Shown here: piece by piece, positions 19,565 to 24,887 of the stretch
Layout of the letters: every line of letters begins with the position of its first letter
How positions within the stretch are numbered: the first letter of the stretch is position 1
Translations under genes and position numbers: made by a program
From: a virus
Reading direction: 5' to 3' (one strand)
Virus record (IMG/VR): IMGVR_UViG_3300031658_000112
Coordinates: 1 to 24,887 of that record
DNA length: 24,887 nucleotides
The notes under the pieces: model-generated
What the model was told of the DNA's origin: nothing
What the model saw: only the letters and a program-made list of their open reading frames with translations
Database searches by the model: none

Positions 19565-22500
19565 TATTTTCCTTTCTGCTGCATGGAACGTAAAGTCTTC
19601 AAAAGAGTGATGCGATACTTGCGCTTCTGCTCTGGTTTGTCAAGTTTGTCATAGACATTAAGCAGTTTATCTATCTGTGGTTTCTTCAGTCGCACACCCT
19701 CCGCACCTTTGACTGGAGATACCCTGATATCAAACTCACCGTTTCCAAAGTTCGCAGAGTCTTGCGCCCTACGCAATTGCATTACGATATGGTCGTCTTC
19801 ACCTTTTGATGGGCGAACATATGTTGTAGTCTTTGGCAACAGGCGAGTCTTCTTATCTGTGCGCCCCGACTTGGTCATTCGCTTCGCCTTACGGTCTGCG
19901 ATCATTTCCTTTTCGCGTTGGGTCAACTCATCAACCTGTTCAACAGACTCATATGCCTTTCGGTATTCTGCTCTTTGTTTCTTCGGAGTATATAGTCTAG
20001 ACCGACCCTTCGACATATTATCTTTGGCAGTCTTGATAGCGAGTCGAGGTTTGTCGCCTAAGCGTATTAGAGTTTTTACATCCCTCTTAGTTTCGCGATC
20101 CATCTTCTCTTCAATACTTTCAAGCACCCATTCCAAAGGACGGTATGCCTTGCTTGTGCCAGTATTCTTTTTAGCAACCCATTTGTTATCAGGATACTTT
20201 GAACCGATGTGCGAGGAAGTCTTTGCCTTTTGGCCAACCTTTGTTGGTTTTGCTTTAGGTGGAGTTGCCTTGATGTCGTTCTCGTCAAACTGCTCAACAT
20301 CTTCCCTTACAAACTTAACAGGAACCTGAGTCATGCCTTGCTTACCCATATGCTGTGTTACATAGTGTTCACCGTCAGGCCACTTACCCTTAAAGTCTTT
20401 ATGAACTTTGGCATATTTCTTCTTAGTCATTTCGATTTCGCCATTCTTATTCAGTTTAGCGACAATCTCATCAATCTGTTCAACCTGTTCGAGTTGCGTT
20501 GGGTTGACTTTAGCAACCACCCAATCGGGGACATCGAATGCATAATTTTTTACATACTTAATAGCACCCTTGCTATCGCCCTTTTTCATCATAGCAGCAA
20601 CTTTCAGTATGTTAGCCTTTTCCTCTGGATCGATGCGTTTTTGTTTGTGGGCATAATCTTCAATTTCTTTGCCAATCTTTTTTGTCGATCCTTCATCAAT
20701 CTGTTCAACGTTCTCTTTGACGATGTGTCCAGGTTTGTAGGCAGAGGTCAACAGACGAATGAACTTTAGTTTCTGTGATTTGGTTTCAAATACAGGTTCT
20801 TCAATCTCACCAGCAGAACTTTCTTGTGTGAGGTAGTATGCTAACCCACGCTTCATGTTAACTTTGATGAGGGGCATGATGCCACCAGCAGTGGTTCCAC
20901 GACTTGTGTAACGGAAGATTTCTTCTCCCGCACCCAACCTGACACCCTTGGTGTATTTCTTATCGAAGGCATTCAGTTTAAAGATTACCATAGCAGTACG
21001 CGCACTTGTTCCAATAACGCCTACTTCTTTGTAACCTTCTTTGCGACCATATGATAACGCTTGGTCTTCACCAAAATCTGGTTTGTCAGTGTATTGAATC
21101 TCTATCGCCTTTTCCATCAAGGCATTGATGTTGTAAGTTTCAACGCGCATACCTTCTTTCAAAGACTTAGCATTTACTGCCATATCACCCTGTGCCATGC
21201 TGACACTCTTACCGTCCCGCTTGTAGAGGTATGACGCTTGTGCAACAGGATTTTTTACACTCTTCAGGGTAATCTTTTCGACCTTACCACCCTTCAGTTT
21301 GCTTTTGCGAGTTACGATAAATTCTTTACTACCGCTTCCACCCATAACAGAACTGAAATCAATAGTTACTTTCTGTTTGCTCTTCAGTCTATCAAACTGT
21401 TCTACGCTAATACCGCTTTCGGTAAGATGGTCAACAGATTCCTTCACGCCCTTATATTTCTTCTTTATCTGCGCCACTTGTTTCTTTGCAGCGGTTTTAC
21501 CAGAGATCCTCTCAATTTTTCCTATTGAACTTTGGTAGAATTTAGTATCATATGCACTGAGCGTTTTTGGGTTTCCCTTTGATTTCTTGAGGTAGCGGTT
21601 TATGTCTCTAACTGCATCATCAAGTATTTCTGGGTCTTTTTCTGCAAACGCTTGCGCCTTTCTATCTTTGTTTTGTTTATTGATACGGAGAATTGTGTCT
21701 CTTTTTGGCCAATACATCTTGCTACTCTCGTCAACCTGCTCGACATCTTCTTTAATGTCACGAACTACCTTTGCGTGATCTGCTACCAACTTTTGAAGTC
21801 GAATTACTTCTTTAGAATATACTTCTCTGCTCTCATCATCAGCATCTTTTATGGCAAGTTTAAGTCCTGCCTTTGCTTGCATCATTGAATCAACTGCTGC
21901 CTTGTGTGCAGTTCTCTTTGCTGCGTTAACGTGCTTTCTCATACGCTCACGACTTTTACCAACAGCACTTGGATATGCTTCTTCAACCTGCTCGATAGAT
22001 TCGGGAAGTTTCCTTGTCACCTTCTGGTGCTTACTCATAGCATCTTCTACGTCTTTCTTAAATTGGGACATAGAAACTTTGGACAGTTTTCCAGATTTAG
22101 TTTTCTTGCGTCCAGATAAACCTTGACGATCTCGCATTATGTCATGACCACTAACTTTATTGGCGCGCCCGAAATGAACTTTATCAGTCGCCTTTTTGCT
22201 GGAAACTTCAGCAGCAACTTTAGGACCAGCTATCTTCTTAATCACAGACATTGCTTTTTTATAATCATCATCAGTGTATTCATAGTTGCCAGGAGAAAAA
22301 TACATCTGCACAAGTTCTATCATACGCGCTAACAGTTCCTTGTTGTATGGCACAACTTTCTCATCAACCTGCTCGACAGATTCGTTCCGCTGATCTTTCA
22401 TTGCCGATTGAACCTTTGCTTTAACGCTCTTCCAAGCAGCAATGTAGTCCCTCGACTCTTCATTTGGCATTAACTCTTTTACTCTGGCATCAAATGCTTT

Positions 22501-23469
22501 ACGCGCTCCAGGTTTCATTGAAGTGCCACCACTCTTCCAACCATCACGATACAACTTTCCAAGTTCGTCATCTGACTGAGTGAGTTTGTGAACCTTGGCG
22601 ACTACCCTTTTCTGCTTACCAGTAAGGGCTCTCCAAGCATCTTTCACTATTTCTTTTCCTGCCTGTTGATACGTCTTACTGCCATCAATAAGTCCAGGCA
22701 TAAGCATGTTTATGGGTGGAACTGCTTCCAACAAGTCAATGTATGCTTCGTTGAACTCGACAGATTCAGCAAAGGTATCTGAGAACTTCAGTTTAACACC
22801 ATGCTTACGTTTAAGCATATCAGAAGCAGTTTGTGATATGAATTTAATCTTTGCCAGCGCAATGCCTTCAAGTTCTTTCGCGGTTCGCGCTTCCAGAAAC
22901 TTAGTTACCTTCTTCCAAGCAGCACCAGTGGGGTTAACAGTTTTCAAGGTTGCATACTGTTTCCTGAGTGTCTCTATTTGAGCATCGGATAAACCTTCGT
23001 CAATACTTTCCATTGTTCTCTTTCCTTTGGGTGCTGGGTGCATTTTATTTACAGCAGTTTTTGCTTGCGCTGCGCTTTTGTATGGACCCATCTCATGAGT
23101 CTTCTTACCGTCTGTAACTTTGACAAAGATAGGTGAGGACATTGATGTGCCTCGTCTAACTGTCTTAATATTTATATCACCACGAACATATGATGATATG
23201 AGTTTGTCTGTGCTTTCGCCAATAGATTCTTTCTTGCAATCAGGAACCAACTTACCACCTTTCTTCTTAGTGCCAGTTGCCTTGTATCCGTCCCAACAGG
23301 AATCGCTTCCAACATTGTCACGCGCCTTTTCCAAGTCACCTTCTTCTTTGTAGATGTCTTTCTTGTATTTAGAAACGCCCTTCTTAGAATCTTTCTTACG
23401 GTCACGTTCAACAGTCGCTTTGTTAAACGTCCGTAGATGCTTTGCTACGGGATTGCTCTTACCTTTCAT
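19564..23469 (-). CDS. Giant repeat-punctuated lysine-rich protein, possible internal head polyprotein
   Basis: 1301 residues, very rich in Lys, with no membrane segment. Blocks of 40-240 residues are separated by variants of ESVEQVDE: residues 154, 235, 363, 490, 574, 677, 919, 994, 1056, 1117 and 1174, plus a weaker ESIGEST at 81. Near the N-terminus, SCWDGYKATGTKKKGG and LVPDC form a C58/C78 motif seen in uncharacterised proteins of marine phages. Residues 690-765 look beta-rich; most other blocks look helical. Most motif copies end hydrophobic-x-E (VDE, IDE, VEE, FDE, LTE), close to the (L/I)-x-E site of the T4 prohead protease gp21. Head targeting and proteolytic maturation are inference; neither protease nor capsid gene is in the window. 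The SD is AAGGGGA and a late promoter lies at 23495. Confidence 0.75.
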   Translation of the reverse strand: MKGKSNPVAKHLRTFNKATVERDRKKDSKKGVSKYKKDIYKEEGDLEKARDNVGSDSCWDGYKATGTKKKGGKLVPDCKKESIGESTDKLISSYVRGDINIKTVRRGTSMSSPIFVKVTDGKKTHEMGPYKSAAQAKTAVNKMHPAPKGKRTMESIDEGLSDAQIETLRKQYATLKTVNPTGAAWKKVTKFLEARTAKELEGIALAKIKFISQTASDMLKRKHGVKLKFSDTFAESVEFNEAYIDLLEAVPPINMLMPGLIDGSKTYQQAGKEIVKDAWRALTGKQKRVVAKVHKLTQSDDELGKLYRDGWKSGGTSMKPGARKAFDARVKELMPNEESRDYIAAWKSVKAKVQSAMKDQRNESVEQVDEKVVPYNKELLARMIELVQMYFSPGNYEYTDDDYKKAMSVIKKIAGPKVAAEVSSKKATDKVHFGRANKVSGHDIMRDRQGLSGRKKTKSGKLSKVSMSQFKKDVEDAMSKHQKVTRKLPESIEQVEEAYPSAVGKSRERMRKHVNAAKRTAHKAAVDSMMQAKAGLKLAIKDADDESREVYSKEVIRLQKLVADHAKVVRDIKEDVEQVDESSKMYWPKRDTILRINKQNKDRKAQAFAEKDPEILDDAVRDINRYLKKSKGNPKTLSAYDTKFYQSSIGKIERISGKTAAKKQVAQIKKKYKGVKESVDHLTESGISVEQFDRLKSKQKVTIDFSSVMGGSGSKEFIVTRKSKLKGGKVEKITLKSVKNPVAQASYLYKRDGKSVSMAQGDMAVNAKSLKEGMRVETYNINALMEKAIEIQYTDKPDFGEDQALSYGRKEGYKEVGVIGTSARTAMVIFKLNAFDKKYTKGVRLGAGEEIFRYTSRGTTAGGIMPLIKVNMKRGLAYYLTQESSAGEIEEPVFETKSQKLKFIRLLTSAYKPGHIVKENVEQIDEGSTKKIGKEIEDYAHKQKRIDPEEKANILKVAAMMKKGDSKGAIKYVKNYAFDVPDWVVAKVNPTQLEQVEQIDEIVAKLNKNGEIEMTKKKYAKVHKDFKGKWPDGEHYVTQHMGKQGMTQVPVKFVREDVEQFDENDIKATPPKAKPTKVGQKAKTSSHIGSKYPDNKWVAKKNTGTSKAYRPLEWVLESIEEKMDRETKRDVKTLIRLGDKPRLAIKTAKDNMSKGRSRLYTPKKQRAEYRKAYESVEQVDELTQREKEMIADRKAKRMTKSGRTDKKTRLLPKTTTYVRPSKGEDDHIVMQLRRAQDSANFGNGEFDIRVSPVKGAEGVRLKKPQIDKLLNVYDKLDKPEQKRKYRITLLKTLRSMQQKGK

Positions 23470-23483
23470 TGATCTATTCCCCT

Positions 23484-23993
23484 TTAGTCAACTTTATTTA
23501 TACTATTATTAAAGTGCGACTTAAATGAGACAAGGGTTGTTCCTTCCACAGTATATAGGTCTCTATATGCCATCCTGTCTTTCGATCTTAGGTCTTTCAA
23601 CTCTTTGCCGAAAACCTTCAACATCTTTTGGTTCATTTGTTTTTCTTTTGTGTAAGCAGATGTCCAAGCAGACTTTGCTGCTTTCCATTTAGGATTACTT
23701 CTTATGTTATCGGGTGTCATACCCATAGAGTCTTTGTTCTTACTTGGATCATATCCTAATGACTTCTCTACTGCTTCCCACTTTGCTTTCAGTTTGTCAA
23801 CAGTTTTCTTATGAGCAGCAACTTGCTTTGCAGAGAGATAGAATACTTTGCCGTATTCTTTTTCTAAGTCAACTCCCTCATCAACTCCCATCACTTGACC
23901 AGGAGTTACTGACTTTGCCCAAGCAGTGGATGCGTCAGTTCCCCATTCCATTGTCTGTGGATTGTAAGTTTTCTTTTTACGATCTTTCTTCAT
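23484..23993 (-). CDS. Lysine-rich phage protein, unknown function
   Basis: 169 residues. A basic start (MKKDRKKKTYNPQTMEWGTD), a VMGVDEGVDLEKEYG segment with a VDE triplet like that of the adjacent repeat protein, then a largely helical body (AKQVAAHKKTVDKLKAKWEA, KWKAAKSAWTSAYTKEKQMN). The C-terminus ends FNNSINKVD and covers the late promoter at 23495. It starts 7 nt after the upstream stop. Composition like the 1301-residue protein suggests a related virion or scaffold-associated role, but I recognise no family. Confidence 0.68.
   Translation of the reverse strand: MKKDRKKKTYNPQTMEWGTDASTAWAKSVTPGQVMGVDEGVDLEKEYGKVFYLSAKQVAAHKKTVDKLKAKWEAVEKSLGYDPSKNKDSMGMTPDNIRSNPKWKAAKSAWTSAYTKEKQMNQKMLKVFGKELKDLRSKDRMAYRDLYTVEGTTLVSFKSHFNNSINKVD
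23495..23502 (-). promoter_or_regulatory. T4-type late promoter for the giant protein
   Basis: The minus strand reads TATAAATA, an exact T4 late -10 match, 25 nt upstream of the ATG at 23469; the leader contains the SD AAGGGGA. It lies within the 3' end of the 169-residue gene. Both clear late promoters continue with AAA (TATAAATAAA). Confidence 0.72.
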
Positions 23994-24000
23994 TTTATTC

Positions 24001-24315
24001 TCACCAAGGTGTACCTTGTGACAACGACCTTCTTATAGTTATTTCTCCAATTAAGAAGTCTTCCGTAGATTGCTTATCAAGAAGGGGGATACCATCAACG
24101 CGACTCGGTGCAAACAACCAACCCAACACTTCAGATTCTCTAACATCATCGTAAGGTATAAAACTACCCTGAGTTGGATTGAGGTTAACCCCACCATAAA
24201 TTGATTTAGTCATATCACCATCAACACAGGTGCATCGCCACTCTACATGTACTATAGAATCATTTTCTTCATTTTCGCTAGTTGTATTCGTGATATTCCA
24301 AGTAAATTCACTCAC
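24001..24315 (-). CDS. Conserved phage protein (DUF7936-like)
   Basis: 104 residues. Pattern: FTWNITNT at the start, a strand with VHVEWRCTCVDG, a glycine turn (YGGVNLNP), SFIPYDDVRESEVLGWLFA (hydrophobic helix, then W), and a C-terminal helix. It resembles a small family common in cyanophage-like genomes, usually next to structural genes; function unknown to me. The start is GTG 24315 with AAGGAAA about 9 nt upstream. A near-late-promoter sequence (TATAAAAT) lies upstream but is not an exact match. Confidence 0.68.
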   Translation of the reverse strand: MSEFTWNITNTTSENEENDSIVHVEWRCTCVDGDMTKSIYGGVNLNPTQGSFIPYDDVRESEVLGWLFAPSRVDGIPLLDKQSTEDFLIGEITIRRSLSQGTPW

Positions 24316-24406
24316 AGTTTATTTTCCTTTATACATTTTATATTATTAGTTAACCCATTCTATGGGAGTTTGGTTTGGGACTGTCCTAAACAGTTACTAC
24401 CCACCT

Positions 24407-24887
24407 TTATTGTGGATTAATATCATCGGCCAGATAAGTCATCCGATGCGTAGTTGTGCCACTACCAACATTTCCAGTGAGGGTAATATTTAACCCACCA
24501 ACATTTCCACTTTGAGAGACATTAGGTAAAAAATCTTGACCACTTACATTATCACCGATCACGCCATAAGGAGATGAAAGCAACGCGACAGGATAACCGT
24601 CACTGCCAAGTACTGTGGGTGTGATCGTCATTGCAAAGGATTGACAAAGCGGTATTCCCGCAGTACCTGCACCGCCAATAAAGGTCTCAATTAAAAGTGT
24701 GCCAGAGTATCTGACAGAAGAGTTTGCGACATAGGGTACAAAATGAGTAAATGTGACGTCAGTAGTGTTGTTAATAGTATCGCCAGTCACAACATTTTCG
24801 AAGTCAAATTGCCGAACAGGATTCCCATTAATAAGCAGTCCATTAGCATCAACCCTGATACGCTCCTGGCTACCAGAACCAATCCAT
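24407..24887 (-). CDS. Putative virion structural protein, C-terminal part (cut by window edge)
   Basis: The frame stays open through the right edge, so the start is outside the window; the 159 complete visible codons encode the C-terminal part. It starts WIGSGSQERIRVDANGLLIN, a phrase typical of phage fibre or structural proteins (G..ERIRV...G). It then alternates strand-like T/V/S-rich stretches with glycine turns (ETFIGGAGTAG, FAMTITPTVLGSDGYPVALL, GLNITLTGNVGSGTTTHRM), suggesting a beta-sandwich or fibre-like fold. The GTG at 24790 is internal and not the true start. Which virion part it belongs to is not clear. Confidence 0.6.
   Translation of the reverse strand, partial: WIGSGSQERIRVDANGLLINGNPVRQFDFENVVTGDTINNTTDVTFTHFVPYVANSSVRYSGTLLIETFIGGAGTAGIPLCQSFAMTITPTVLGSDGYPVALLSSPYGVIGDNVSGQDFLPNVSQSGNVGGLNITLTGNVGSGTTTHRMTYLADDINPQ

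Noticed and set aside
23169-23176. A third exact TATAAATA on the minus strand inside the giant gene
   Set aside because: It falls on in-frame codons of the repeat protein with no start or SD just downstream. One chance 8-mer in an AT-rich window of this size is expected.
1-24887. tRNA genes, CRISPR arrays, insertion sequences, integrase or attachment sites
   Set aside because: I saw no cloverleaf-like sequence, regular repeat-spacer pattern, transposase or integrase motifs, or terminal inverted repeats.

Overview
This window looks like part of the genome of a T4-like (contractile-tailed) phage of a Gram-negative, probably marine, bacterium. It is about 42% GC by eye. Every supported gene lies on the minus strand, genes are tightly packed with many 1-4 bp stop/start overlaps, and the marker set is that of marine T4-like phages: gp32 single-stranded DNA-binding protein, gp33 late-transcription co-activator, class I ribonucleotide reductase (NrdA/NrdB), PhoH, T4-type lysozyme, a spanin pair, and small conserved phage families (SH3-fold DUF2693, DUF6433-like, DUF7207-like, DUF7936-like). 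A Gram-negative host is implied by the overlapping inner/outer membrane spanins and by a phage-borne outer-membrane porin. Family names come from recognising sequence patterns by eye; no database search was possible.

Layout in the direction of transcription (right to left). 24887-16513: a virion-type module with an edge-truncated structural protein, two small unknown proteins, a 1301-residue lysine-rich protein built around about a dozen copies of an E-S-V-E-Q-V-D-E-like motif, the i-spanin/o-spanin pair, a very acidic protein with an EF-hand-like loop, and three conserved unknown genes. Two exact T4-type late promoters (TATAAATA) and one strong terminator lie here. 16477-12266: nucleotide metabolism and mobile-element debris: nrdA, a truncated GIY-YIG endonuclease, nrdB, a 42-residue zinc-ribbon protein, a SegE-like GIY-YIG endonuclease, a DUF6433-like protein and a 57-residue protein. 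12105-10323: a small unknown protein, PhoH, lysozyme and a putative holin.

10269-3717 is a glycan-modification island: four recognisable or probable glycosyltransferases plus one Rossmann-like candidate, three SAM-dependent methyltransferases and a sulfotransferase, mostly joined by ATGA or TAATG overlaps and interrupted by a GIY-YIG/NUMOD3 homing endonuclease with its own promoter. Together they could build a methylated, sulfated glycan on the virion, the phage DNA or the host surface; the target is not visible here. 3645-73: SH3-fold protein, two unknown proteins, gp33, a TorF/Gcw_chp-type porin, a small unknown protein, and gp32 in its own transcription unit between two terminators.

Regulation is unusually legible. 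Four sigma70-like promoters (1071, 3693, 8878, 12169) share -35, -10 and much of a 16-bp spacer. Two late promoters match the gp33-dependent class. At least five hairpin terminators are present, two with the same 7-nt loop. The gp32 leader has a hairpin and an imperfect 15-nt direct repeat that could form an autoregulatory RNA structure.
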